Of a stretch of DNA of 64,000 nt, positions 37,573 through 48,499 are shown piece after piece. The notes under the pieces were generated by a model. The model made no database searches and was not told the origin of the DNA. It saw only the letters and a program-made list of their open reading frames with translations. Made by a program: the position numbers and the translations under genes. The stretch comes from Henckelia pumila (Eukaryota; Streptophyta; Magnoliopsida; Lamiales; Gesneriaceae): assembly GCF_033568475.1 (NCBI RefSeq), contig NW_027331831.1, positions 2,728,001 to 2,792,000 of the forward strand, written 5' to 3'. How positions within the stretch are numbered: the stretch's first letter is position 1; each line of letters starts with the position of its first letter.

Positions 37573-39433
37573 TCACCCTCTGATGAGGATCAAACCTATG
37601 GCGGTAACTACAATCGTCGAAGGGAATCCGAACTTGAGGTGTTTCCAGAATGATAAATTGTAGCCACAGTGCTGAGCACGACGTGCCTGCTCGCAGACGA
37701 TCAAGTTTGCAGCCGAGCCAAGCAGCGACATGTTCCCCGCCACAGTACTCACCCAGGCTAAGAGCAGCCACGCTTTCTTCTCGCTCGCAGGTGATATCGC
37801 CGCTGCTGATGCTGCCACACGACCTCCGAGTAGCAGCACTGAGAACAAGCAGAGTGTGAGTGTGCAATGTCAGATGCATCAATATTACTGGGGAGACCCA
37901 CAAATTTTACCTGTCGGAACATTAGAAGCCACATTTGAGAGCACAACAATCACAACTGCTAAGATAGCAGTTCCCCTTACGCTATCTATTTGTGCATATG
38001 GTTCCATTAACTCCCACAAACTACTCGGGATGCCGGTCCTATTGAACCCATCCACGGTAATAAACATCCCACAGAAAAATATCAGGAGCGAATACGATAC
38101 CTGGATGTCAAAGATCTGATCAGAAACGTTAATGGCATCAAAAAGTTTGCAGAATAGTTAAACAAAAAATGAAACATATCACCTTTTCTAAACTAGGCCT
38201 GGCGTCTTTGAAATCAAGAACGATGAGAGCGAGCGCGGCTGTTATTGCAGTCCATGACATGTTTAGCCCCAACAGCAAAGCCACCAGCATCCCTAAAGTA
38301 ACAAGATAAACACATGCTTTCCATAACATCCTTTTCCATTTCTTGGAAAATCCAAGTTTTTCATCTGTGAACGACCCGAAATTTTCGAACTCAACCCCAG
38401 AAGACGAGGGACCCCTTTTTGATAGTATAGGCCCGGAGTTGGTTGTTTCTTTCGAAGCATCTGAGTTTCTAACTGATTCAGCTCCAGTATTTAGGACCTT
38501 ATGAATCTCACTCTCAGGTAAAGACCCTCGATTTCTAAGCTTCTCGGTGTTATCTGTATGAACATTAACACTAGGAGAGCTGTGAATTATATCGTTCTCA
38601 GGCATATTCCCACGATTTTTGAGTGTAGACTCATGGCCATTGGCATTGACGTTCGAAGGGCTGTGGATACCCATTGAGTCTAATACAGAGCTCAAATCTT
38701 GGGACCTCAATGAAGCAAGGTGCGACATTGTAGCAGGCGAAAAACGATGGAAACTCACGTCATCTTCTCCAACAACTTCCGAAGAAGCATCTTCTTCATC
38801 TTTTTGATCCGACAGCAACTTCCAATACATACACAAAAGGATCAAAGCATTGATCACAATTCCCACGAGCATCGCCGGGAGAACTCCGAACAAAAACTTC
38901 CCGAAACTGATCTTGCTTTGAACAGCTATAACTAAGTTTTGAGGATTGCCTATGGGAGTTGCTGAAGACCCAATATTTGCACTGGAGGCAAGGGCCAACA
39001 GAAAAGGATGGGGAGGAAGATTGTGTTGCCTCGCGATTTTCAACACGAATTCGGTCAGAACGACACAAGAAGTGTCGTTGGTGAACAGGGCACTCGAAAC
39101 CGCGGAGATGAAGCAAATTCGGCACAGCAAGTCCTTTGCTCCCTTGCTTCTCCAAGATAGCAACTTGCCCAAATATTTGAACATATCGGCTCGTTCCAGA
39201 TAAGCACTAACGACCATTGTCCCGAAAAGAAGGCCGAGGATGGGGAGATCAATAGCAGCAAATGCTTGGTCTGGAGTTATCACTTGGAAAACTACCATAA
39301 GCATAGCTCCGAGGAGAGAACCCGCAGTCCTTCCGATGGGCATGAATGGGACCGCCGGAAATACGGCCAAAACCCAGAATATAGCGAACGCGATCGAGCC
39401 AAGAACTACTTTTACTGTTGGAGCCATAGCCAT
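37573..39433 (-). CDS. LSI2-like efflux transporter (silicon/arsenite-type, ArsB/NhaD-like)
   Basis: Three exons (39433-38183, 38100-37911, 37838-37573) join in phase to 568 residues. The protein follows rice LSI2 closely: [16 protein letters not shown] against [16 protein letters not shown], the conserved [19 protein letters not shown] (151-169), [13 protein letters not shown] (117-129), and a C-terminal [20 protein letters not shown]. It belongs to the anion permease superfamily; rice LSI2 exports silicic acid and arsenite across the plasma membrane. About ten membrane segments flank a cytosolic loop of about 155 residues (206-361), Ser/Asn-rich, far longer than the roughly 30-residue loop I recall for rice. 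Silicon transport in this plant is inferred from family only. The start at 39433 is preferred over 39442 because it matches the family N-terminus. A broken second copy lies at 30537-31640. Confidence 0.93.
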
Positions 39434-40325
39434 TTTTAGCACTTAACAATCAAAATCCCAAACTTTTTTACACAGCCCGGATTCCAGAATGCTTACATCC
39501 AAGATTCATCTCTGCAGCTCCACACTGGAATTCACAAGAAAATCAACCATCTGAAAATAGAGAGAATTATTTGAATACAAGAAGTTGGGAGGATTCAGTT
39601 CAGTGTGAGTTCTTGACATAGAACACACTTCTTACTAAAGCAAAGCTATGTTTCTCAAGAAAACTAAATCTATGCCCGATAATCAAAATCTATGGCGTGG
39701 GGGATCAGCAAATACATGTCCATTAATCATCTAACGACATCAAATGAAAACAAGATAAGATTTTGAAGCTGCGGCTTAACTGCAAAAGGAGTAAGATGAA
39801 TTATGAATACAAAGTTCAAGAACATTCAAGTACCAGATTGAGTTCTTGACAAAATTTCAAACACCTACCTCAGTAATCTTACTATAAACCAAAAAAGATC
39901 ACTCACAGATTCAAACTCTCAGAATCAAGAAAATGTTAAAAACCCAAAATTACCTGCACGCGATCAGTGATATTCATTTCAATTCCAAGGGCTTGGAAGT
40001 TGGAGCAGAAAATGAAATGTAGCAAAAGATTAGTTGGTTACTTGCCATCATTTATTACTCATGAATTGAATCATTTTCCTTTTTTTAAATGGATAGAAAT
40101 TGATTCGTCAGCATACGAGGACAACGTTTTCAAGACACGTCCCCATTGATTTACATTGCCCGGGTATGCATGTGAAGATCAAATCTTGTATTTTTGTAGC
40201 ATATTATCAGATATATATTCATTTATTGTATGTGTAAAATTATTTTATATTTTAAAATAAACTTGTTTTCGATAATAATTTGTAATTCCCAACCCTAAAA
40301 TCAATGGTATAGTTATGGTGAATTC
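39434..40325 (-). other. LSI2-like leader and promoter side
   Basis: Between the ATG and about 40000 the minus strand carries sequence that probably holds the 5' UTR and at least one leader intron. An acceptor-like CTATTTTCAG at about 39550 is consistent with this. The transcription start cannot be fixed. Beyond that it is AT-rich spacer. Confidence 0.4.
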
Positions 40326-40429
40326 GGTTCTACCTATGGGGTAATATCATGTGAGACCCACATGATTTGCACCAATCACATCCTTCCACCTATCCCATAG
40401 GGATAATACCCATGGGATAGGATCGAACC
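40326..40429. mobile_element. 104-bp foldback element
   Basis: GGTTCTACCTATGGGGTAATAT faces ATAATACCCATGGGATAGG and ends in GATCGAACC, forming an imperfect hairpin over almost its whole length. TTC flanks both ends. It is a tiny MITE or a solo foldback; the family is not known to me. Confidence 0.55.
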
Positions 40430-40839
40430 TTCCGTAGATATAGCTGGATAAATAATTGATCAGATTCAGATATAATAATGAATTCAATTATTTGTATCAT
40501 GCACAATGTATCTGACTTAAATGCAGCATAAACTTAATTCGTAAAGTAAAACAAGATGAAAATGGAAATCAGAATATTTTTTTTTGTACCACACTACTTC
40601 AGTATTTTTTCCCCCCAAAATACTGATTACTTTAGTGATCAATTTAACTTTTTCCAAAACCACCCTGTTCATCCAATAAAATAATATCCAGTAAAATAAT
40701 TATAGCACAATAGTGTCAATTTTAATCGAAACGTATTTACAAAGCACATATCAAGTGATTTTCTTTTAAAATTGTCGTTCAATTTTGTGTTTTAAAGTGT
40801 AAGATTTATGAGATTAATATATCGGTGGACTCTCAACTA

Positions 40840-41199
40840 GAAGTCTAGAACTGGGAAAAAATACCGAAATGCCGTTATACCGCATTTATTGTTCTTAAAA
40901 AAAACCGTATATATTTTCGGTATCGGTATAAGATTTTCAAATTTTTGGTATTTCGTTATACCGAAAAAAATTCGGTATACACGATATCGATATGATGCCG
41001 CGTATACCGATATATTTTTTTTAAAAATAGTTTAAAAAATTGATATACACGATATTAATATGGATTTATGTCATACCGAAATTTTCATGTCGGTATACCG
41101 AAATTTTCGATACGATATCGGAAATATCAGTACCGAAATTTTCGGTACGATATGCGATATTCGTTGAATATCGTAGTATACCGTACCGAACCACCCCTA
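40840..41199. mobile_element. hAT-like MITE rich in TACCGAAATTTTCGG words
   Basis: The right end is GGTACCGAACCACCCCTA-like (CGTACCGAACCACCCCTA) and the interior repeats ATACCGAAATTTTCGGTA palindromes. The flanks CTCAACTA (40832-40839) and CTCAACCA (41200-41207) match at 7 of 8 positions, suggesting an 8-bp target duplication. The left end is degenerate, so the start is approximate. Confidence 0.6.
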
Positions 41200-41207
41200 C
41201 TCAACCA

Positions 41208-42079
41208 TTTAATCGAGTTATTATTCTCGAACTTTAAAATCTTGATTACTTAGCATACTTGGCACATGCAATGTGTATTTATATAACCATATTTGCACAA
41301 ACATGTGCGGTTGTTAATTTGTGTTCCAAATCGGTTGAACGGATATTCTGAAAATTCAATATATAGATTTGGGCAACCCTCTCCTTTGAGCTCAGAGCTC
41401 AAACTCATCGTTATGTGTAGTCACTTTTTAATATCACATAAATAATAAAAAGTTTGATAAATTCTAAAAATGAGTAAATGAATTGTTAATCATAATAATT
41501 AATAATAACATATATATACCATGACTCAGTGATATATAATTTGTTTTTAAAAAAAGAATAGTGAAGGCAATAAAATTCAAGAGCATATGTACTACTTTGA
41601 TGTTAAATAAATAAATAATTTATTCATATTCATAAATATTCTGATTAATCAGTCACCCATTTAATATATGCCACGCAATAATTGAGAGGACTAAAACGAA
41701 AGCTCGCCTCTCAACTTCCAGCTCGTGAATAATTCTTCAATTATAATATTAAATCAGCATTTGACTATATTTGTTTGGTCCCTATATTTGTAGGCCACCA
41801 TTTTTAAAAAAATTGGTGAAATTTAAAATTTTATATTAATTTTTTTAAAAAATTAACTAATAATTTTATTTCATGTCCATGGCCACATATATTATCCCCT
41901 AAATTTGCTTGGATATTATTTTGTAACGTGTTGGGTTCCCATATTAGATAAGATGCTATTTTTATAAATTGTAGTTTATAATATTTTGGGTTATTGGACT
42001 TATATATTATTTGCGCTTTTGGGCTTATTGTGACGTAATAATATTTAATAAGTATTGACAAGCACTTGGACCTTGATAA
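41208..42079. other. AT-rich spacer, nothing recognised
   Basis: Low-complexity AT-rich DNA without a coding-like frame, clear element ends or RNA-gene signature. Confidence 0.6.
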
Positions 42080-42088
42080 ATAAATTAT

Positions 42089-42380
42089 GGAAAAATTGCT
42101 TTTTTGGTTCTATATGTTTGTCACTTTGCGATTTCACTCCTTTATATTTTCAGATTTCAGTTTTAGTTCGCTATCTTTATTTTTTTTGGCAATTTTAGTC
42201 CTTTTTCTGATGTGGCGCTAACGTGGAGCTGACGTGGACAGTGCCACGTAAGCATTTTCGAATAAAAAGGACCGAAATTGCCAAAAATTGAAACATGCAG
42301 GACTAAAACTGAAATATGAAAATATAGAGGACCAAAATCGCAAAATGACAAATATAAAGGGCCAATTTTGCACTTTTCCC
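42089..42380. mobile_element. 292-bp Mutator-type foldback MITE with perfect 9-bp target duplication
   Basis: Nearly the whole element is one inverted repeat of about 110-bp arms, GGAAAAATTGCTTTTTTGG at the left and CCAATTTTGCACTTTTCCC at the right, with TTTGTCACTTTGCGATTT facing AAATCGCAAAATGACAAA. The 9-mer ATAAATTAT flanks both ends exactly (42080-42088 and 42381-42389). Long inverted repeats plus a 9-bp duplication fit Mutator-like elements. The loop contains GC-richer TGACGTGG/CCACGT words. Confidence 0.9.
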
Positions 42381-42389
42381 ATAAATTAT

Positions 42390-43094
42390 TTCAATCACAA
42401 CTCAGATTATTAGTTAACTAATCAGTTGTGTTTTAAGTAAAAAAAAAATTGTTTGGGGGAGGTTGTCTTACAATCGGCTCACAAATCCGAGATTTCGTTG
42501 TAAATTTTGGGACATCATCGTCAGAGATATTACAAGTTATCGACAATAATCAATTTTAATAAGGGTTGTTAACAAAATATTAGAACATGATATCTTGATT
42601 CTTGAAAAGTAATAAAATTTCTTACACAAAAACATGGTATCATGAGTCAATTTTGTGTGAAGAATTTTAATTTTACTTGACTAATGAAAATGTATTAATT
42701 TTTAAATTAAAAAATTATTGTTTTTCATTGTAGATATAGATCAAGTCGATTTATCTCAAAAGAAACCTACTCAATTTTTTTTATATTATATTTTCTTCCT
42801 TACGAATATCCAATATATCTATACCTATTTATTAAGCAAGAATGTCTTAGAGAAACTGCATGATATCTTGGTATGACAATACTAATTTTGAAAATTCAAA
42901 TTATTTGTAAAAAAAAAAGTAGAAAATAACTAATATAATCCATCATATTTTAACTACTCCTTATGGTTAATATTCTTAACCCAAAAACTTTCATTTTTTG
43001 TTTTCATAAATTTATTAGAGTTTTTTTTTCGAAATTTATTTTAATAAAAAAATTTAAATTTTTTGTCACACACAACGGGTGTGTGCAAATACAC

Positions 43095-43096
<2 letters not shown>
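42390..43096. other. AT-rich spacer with a dispersed-repeat piece
   Basis: Around 42640-42775 the sequence TCATGAGTCAATTTTGTG ... TTTCATTGTAGATATA resembles stretches at 10650-10790 and 47078-47195. It looks like a worn dispersed repeat. No gene is seen. Confidence 0.45.
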
Positions 43097-43177
<81 letters not shown>

Positions 43178-43337
43178 TTCTTTTATGGTGTCCAACACTA
43201 AATGCACATTTCATGTCCACCATGTACAATAGATGAGTTGACCGGTACAATAGATGAGTTGACTTGTACATGGTGGTCATGAAGTGGACATATAGTGTTG
43301 GGCACCATAAAAGAACTATATATATATATATATATAT
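43097..43337. repeat. AT microsatellite split by a foldback element
   Basis: A run of about 39 AT dinucleotides (43097-43174) and a shorter one (43317-43337) flank a 142-bp foldback (43175-43317). The arms are AGTTCTTTTATGGTG...CCACCATGTACAA and its near complement. Between them GTACAATAGATGAGTTGAC occurs twice in tandem. This resembles MITEs reported within TA microsatellites, such as rice Micron. Whether the element inserted into TA repeats or carries them at its ends is open. Confidence 0.8.
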
Positions 43338-44848
43338 TGATAATATCCACTTTTTATTTTTGGGAAAGGCCACATAATTGCACACGGGCCTCAAATATTT
43401 TTTTAAAACCCTCTCCTAGTTGGGCCACCTCAACCTGTACCCCTTAAAAATGCTTAAACTCCGTGACAAGATAATATTTGAGAGTATATCTTATTAGTTC
43501 TATAGGCATCCTTACGACAGTATATTCTTGAGATTGTGTTACACGTAGAGCGACTCAAAAAGATTAAAAAATCTCAACATATCATACACAATACGACGCC
43601 TCGATTTTATTTTAGTTATCCATTGAAATGAGCAATTAATTGCGTCCATATATATAATTTGCGTGATGACTTGAAACATCCACCAAAAGGACAAATCAAA
43701 TGCCTTGCATAATATAGTTGAATTCAGCTTCCCATCTCATCATCTCATTGTTGCATGAATATTCCCCCAAAAAATGCAATCTTTCACCATGTTAAACTCA
43801 TTTCTCAACTGGATCTTACTCCTTTTTCTCACAGGGATGGACTTGAGCATATGGGTATTTCAATCTCACAATATTCTGTGAAAAAAAAACATATAGTTTA
43901 TATCTTCTTGTAATTTGGATTGCAGAAATTAGCCATGCAAAGAGAGGTTTTACGGGTTCATTCGATGTTACCCCGAAGGATAGATCGTATACTAACATCG
44001 AATTTTCCAGGTTTTACAAGGGGACTTTTTTGGTATCGGTGTGCAACTCTTGGTTTTAACGAAGGAAGGTGAGTTCTAAGAAACTGATGCTTTGTTAGTT
44101 TTTGGGCCCAAAGGTTTTACTTGCTGGTCAGGTTAGCTTTACTTACATCTTTGCAAAGAGTGAGCTGTAAGCTACTGTGATTAAAAACTTAACTAGATAC
44201 TTGAATTCTCGAGGGTTAAAGAATGAACCTTTTTTTTTTTTTGGGTGTGTTTGTGCATAAGAGTATTGAATTTGTCATTTGTGTATTTGCATTTAATGAT
44301 GAAATAAATTTTATATTTAAGAATGTTTAATTGAAACTTATACACACACAGCCCCTACAAAACAAATACAGTAGAAATACACAAAGACACAAACAGCCCC
44401 CACACAAAAGTAATAGGGTATAAATGTAACCTTCCGATTAGTTTACATTAAATGCTCCAACTTGGACTTTAATTCACGCTTTCGAGCATCAGATTTCCAA
44501 GAAGGCAGACGACTGATAATTGATAAATACCACTATAATCTATTTACTCATTTCTTGATACAAACTCATTTTTCCTTCCAATTCGAATAACATTGTGCAT
44601 TTTTTTTAAAAATCTTACTTGAGAATTCTGCTTACTATAATCTAATTATTATTGTCGAAAACAAAAGTAGAAATAAACAAAAATCCTTTCATAAAAGCAA
44701 GGAATGGATTTTCAACAAGGGTCATTATATTGAAATTATTTAAAAACACAAATTCAAATGAAAAGTTGGGGGATATGGTGATGAAAATTTTCCCAGCAAA
44801 ATGCATAAATAGCATCGAAATCAAAATAATAATGTATCTTAATTAATC
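43338..44848. other. Spacer and C2-gene 3' side; no confident gene
   Basis: At 43745-44070 the plus strand has short stretches with protein-like flavour (LNSFLNWILLLFLTGMDLS, KRGFTGSFDVTPKDRSYTN) and a possible acceptor TTGGATTGCAG near 43925. I recognise no family, and the frames are short. Toward 44848 lies the 3' UTR of the minus-strand C2 gene. Confidence 0.4.
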
Positions 44849-45721
44849 CTAGTAATCATCCCCATCGTAACCCAAATCATCCTCCACACGATCCGCCGCC
44901 TCATCGGCGACATGGTCCTCCAACGCATCGAACCCCTCCGCCAGCGCAACTCCGCCCAGCACCCCCGCCACGGCGCCCACGGCCAACCCTGTTCCCATCC
45001 CCCCAAACTTGCTCTGTTTCTTCACCTCCACAGGCGCCGCCTGCCCGTAATAGCCACCCTGCTCATATCCCCCCGGCTGCCCGTAATAAGAAGGTTGCCC
45101 ATAACCCGCCGGCTGCCCGTAACCCGTGGGTGGTTGTCCATAGCTCGGCTGACCGTAACCCGGGTATCCCGACTGTGGACCGTAAGCGGGTGGTGGCGCG
45201 CCGTAAGGATTTCCATACTGTGGTGGGGGTGGTGCACCGTAGTCCCTCGACGCAGGCGGAGGCACGCCGTACGGGGACGAGTGGGCGAGGTAAGGATCCT
45301 GTGCCGGAAGGTAGCGGGGTTCGCGTACGCTGAGTTTGACCTCTAGCTTGCCGTGTGGCCTGCCGGAGGGGCGTTTCAGGTCGAGCTTCCGGTCGTCGAG
45401 GGAACCCAATCCGACTTCATCGACGACGTTGCGGAGGGGCAGCTTGGCGGAGCCGATGAGAGGCTTGGTGCCCTCGGAGGCGTCGGCGTGGACGATGTCT
45501 ATGTAAAGGGTGGATTCCTCTATGGGGGAGTCGAAGGGGATCGTGAGCTTCTGATCCCAGTAAGGGGAGGTGTCGCCTTCGTCGTCGACGCGGGAGGAGC
45601 GCTTGTTCTTGGAGTCGACCCACACGACGGCGTACGGCTTCAGCTTGCCGTGTCGCCAGTTGACATTCTTGAGGTCCTTGGCGGAGGTGATGGTGACTTC
45701 AACCTCGTACCGTGATGCCAT
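44849..45721 (-). CDS. C2-domain protein, SRC2-like, with Tyr/Gly/Pro-rich tail
   Basis: An intronless gene of 290 residues. The C2 domain covers about 5-135 ([49 protein letters not shown]). It is followed by a low-complexity region rich in YGQP and YGAPPP words (about 135-230), a glycine-rich hydrophobic stretch ([20 protein letters not shown]) and a very acidic tail ([18 protein letters not shown]). This order matches SRC2-like plant proteins, which associate with membranes and are often cold- or stress-induced. The usual DPY of the first calcium loop is KPY here ([10 protein letters not shown]), so calcium binding may be weak or lost. The GC content is clearly above that of the surroundings. 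Confidence 0.9.
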   Translation of the reverse strand: MASRYEVEVTITSAKDLKNVNWRHGKLKPYAVVWVDSKNKRSSRVDDEGDTSPYWDQKLTIPFDSPIEESTLYIDIVHADASEGTKPLIGSAKLPLRNVVDEVGLGSLDDRKLDLKRPSGRPHGKLEVKLSVREPRYLPAQDPYLAHSSPYGVPPPASRDYGAPPPPQYGNPYGAPPPAYGPQSGYPGYGQPSYGQPPTGYGQPAGYGQPSYYGQPGGYEQGGYYGQAAPVEVKKQSKFGGMGTGLAVGAVAGVLGGVALAEGFDALEDHVADEAADRVEDDLGYDGDDY

Positions 45722-47820
45722 TTTTTCAGTTTGTTAATTTTATATATATATATTTAGTTTGGGGGGGCATTGGAGAAGAAACGAGATTGGGTCATTTATA
45801 GGGCGGAGTGGCTTTTGTTTGGGCTTCATTTTTGAATTTATTACTGATATGCCACCCAGGCTTTTTCTTTTGCGGAAAGACTCTTTTACCCCCCATTTTT
45901 AAACATTGTTAAAATAAAAAAGAGTAAGGGTAAATTGGTGATTTCAAGTGGGGGTCTGGAAGTCCTGCGTTGGGACTTTGGATGAAAATTGAGCAATGCC
46001 TTTGGGGAGGTGGTTAATGAAATGCCTAATGAGACAGGACTTTTCGGAGGTAGAAATATCTAGTGCTTCTCAATAATTTCATATAAAATAATGCGCTAGT
46101 GTTGACCTTGATTTTAAAATACATATCAAATTAAATTAAAATTAAATTAAACACAAATATTTTTATGTCAAATAATACTTTATATTATACGTCCATAAAA
46201 AAATATTCGAATCCAATAATATAAATTAATTTTATGCACACACAAAGACACATATATTTATTTTTATTTTTTTTTTAAAAGCCATAAGGTGATTCGTGAA
46301 TAAATTGACAAAAAATGTTGAGGAATTGGAAAAAGTTTTGTCAGTATAAAAGAATATTCTTACCTTAACGTTTGGTTACGTACGCGGGTTTCACACGGGA
46401 TGCTTTTGGCCTGCTTTTAACTTCTGTAGGTAGTCAATCTTGTGTTTTTGTTTTGTTTTTGGCTTTTTTTTTTAATAAATAAAAAAATTAGTGTAGTCGA
46501 TGTTTTTTAGTTCTGAGGCCACATCCACGTGAAAAAAAAAAATGGCGTGGAATTTGAAAATAATGTGTTAAATAAATGATATTTTATAAGCCTATGAAAA
46601 ATATACGAATCAATGGAAAATTCTTTTGATATTATACGCGTTTTGAGTTTAAAATGAAATGTGAAATATTAAATATTATTTTCCTTTTTCTTTTTAAAAA
46701 ATAAATACATAATATAAAAGTCTCAATCATAATTCGACTCAAAACAACACCGAATATCGAAAATATATTATATGTATTTTTATTTAAAAGGTTTTTCCAT
46801 ATAAAAATGTCGGATAAAAACAGCGCAATTTGATTCGATGTGATGAGTCCTAAAAAGTGGCCCTCCCACATAGCGCATATTAACATTACTCGTGGAACGT
46901 GAATGGCATTACATAATAATAATGTGAGCATTGATTCGCCATTTGTCATCAAGTTTTCGACTTCGTATTAATTATTCGAGTTAACCTAAAGATAGGTGTA
47001 ACTGGTTAATGCGTTGTTACCTTAATAATTTTTAAAATTCACATTTGTTGATTTGCATTAAAATTTATACGAGATGAATGATGATCTCACGGATAAATTT
47101 TGTGATACATATTTTTTATTCAAACTGACACTTTTAAAAAGGTAATTTTTTATGTCAAATATAAATTTTTCATTGTAGATATATGTTCGATCGACAAATA
47201 AAATCTTCTAACAAATAACAACATTCAACAGACATACTCTAACAAGATTGATAAACATAAAAAAATTAATGGTTTGAATGATAAGATAGATAACTTAACT
47301 AAATTTAATTATAATATTATATACCTCTATAGATATAAGATATATTATGTACACATGCAGAAATACTTCAATTTTTTTGAAATTATTAGCATCCAATGTA
47401 TATATATATACATACTATTATATAAAACATGATCACACTATAATAATTACTTTGAAGACACCAAATTTACTTATTTTAAAATTATCTTTTTCTATCAGCT
47501 ACCTACTAAATTCTTTTCACTTCTCCATGTTTTACTTTAAAAAAATATAAATATAAAAAATTTCTTTTTTACACAAGCAAAATGTATGTATTTTTTGCTA
47601 ATATATATAAAATATCAAACATGACTATGTGAGTGATGCGTTGAAGATAATGGTGAGCTGGCCCACACACTTATCAAATAATTCAAATTGTGTGGGCCCT
47701 TGCATTCTTTTATAGCCCAATCTTTTTATAAGAAGATACTAATAAAAGCCCATGCAAATTATATCAAAAGATGCTAAGTTGAAACTTGAAACAAATTAAA
47801 ATAAGAATTTTGACGATTTA
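45722..47820. other. C2-gene promoter and AT-rich spacer
   Basis: The first 200 bases hold a TATA-rich stretch (TATATATATATATTTAG at about 45742) that could serve as the C2 promoter. The rest is AT-rich. A dispersed-repeat piece (GATCTCACGGATAAATTTTG) occurs at 47083. No convincing gene. Confidence 0.5.
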
Positions 47821-48130
47821 GGGAGTGCTAGTAAAAGATTATATTTTTTTAGAATTGATTAAATTTATAAATTATAAAAAATTAAGAAAAATCAAAAGTT
47901 GGTAGTGTTTGAAAACAAATATGAAAATCTAAAAATCAAAGTCTAAAAATCAAAGTTGTGCAATGTTTGATAAATAAGTGATTAGAGGAATTTTAACATT
48001 GATCTAATAAATAGAATCAATTTTGGAGAATCATAATCACCATATGACTAACTTTTGAATTTCAATTTAGTTAAACATAAGCCAACACATAATTTGAGTT
48101 TTAAATAGCTTTTAGAAAGCATTTCCCAAC
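47821..48130. mobile_element. Tourist-like MITE, worn copy related to 35937-36273
   Basis: After TTA it begins GGGAGTGCTAGTAAAAGATT. It then shares, in inverse orientation to the other copy, AAAAATCAAAAGTTGGTAGTG, TTGATAAATAAGTGATTAGA and ATCATAATCACCATATGACT. The far end (about 48130) is degraded, so the boundary is approximate. Confidence 0.7.
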
Positions 48131-48499
48131 TTTTTCTAATAAAATTTTAAAAATTTTATTAAGAAGAAACTGAGAAGTATTAGTGTCGCACACTACAACA
48201 ACATCGATACTTTATCAAGATTTTTTAATGGATTGTTTTAAAAATGAGTATAATAATATTAGTCCATTAATTATTAATAATTAATATCATCAATCGATTA
48301 ATTTAATGAAATGTATTTTTGGGATGCCCCGAATTCACGCACATGTTAAAAGTGTCTCACTCGGTTATACTCATGGGGCTAAAATGGGAATTTGCAGAAA
48401 ATAAAACCCTAGACTCAAATTACCTTGCTTTATATATAACTAATGGAAATGCACTTCATTATATGGCTCAACCTTGTGAACTCCTACCTTGTTCCTAGC

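Noticed and set aside
43041-43394. Frames encoding Ile-Tyr runs
   Set aside because: They are translations of the AT microsatellite.
43745-44070. Possible small gene with a hydrophobic start and a second exon
   Set aside because: Frames are short, no family is recognised and the splice sites are weak. Noted only in the spacer entry.
45353-45715. 120-codon plus-strand frame
   Set aside because: Antisense shadow of the GC-rich C2-domain gene.
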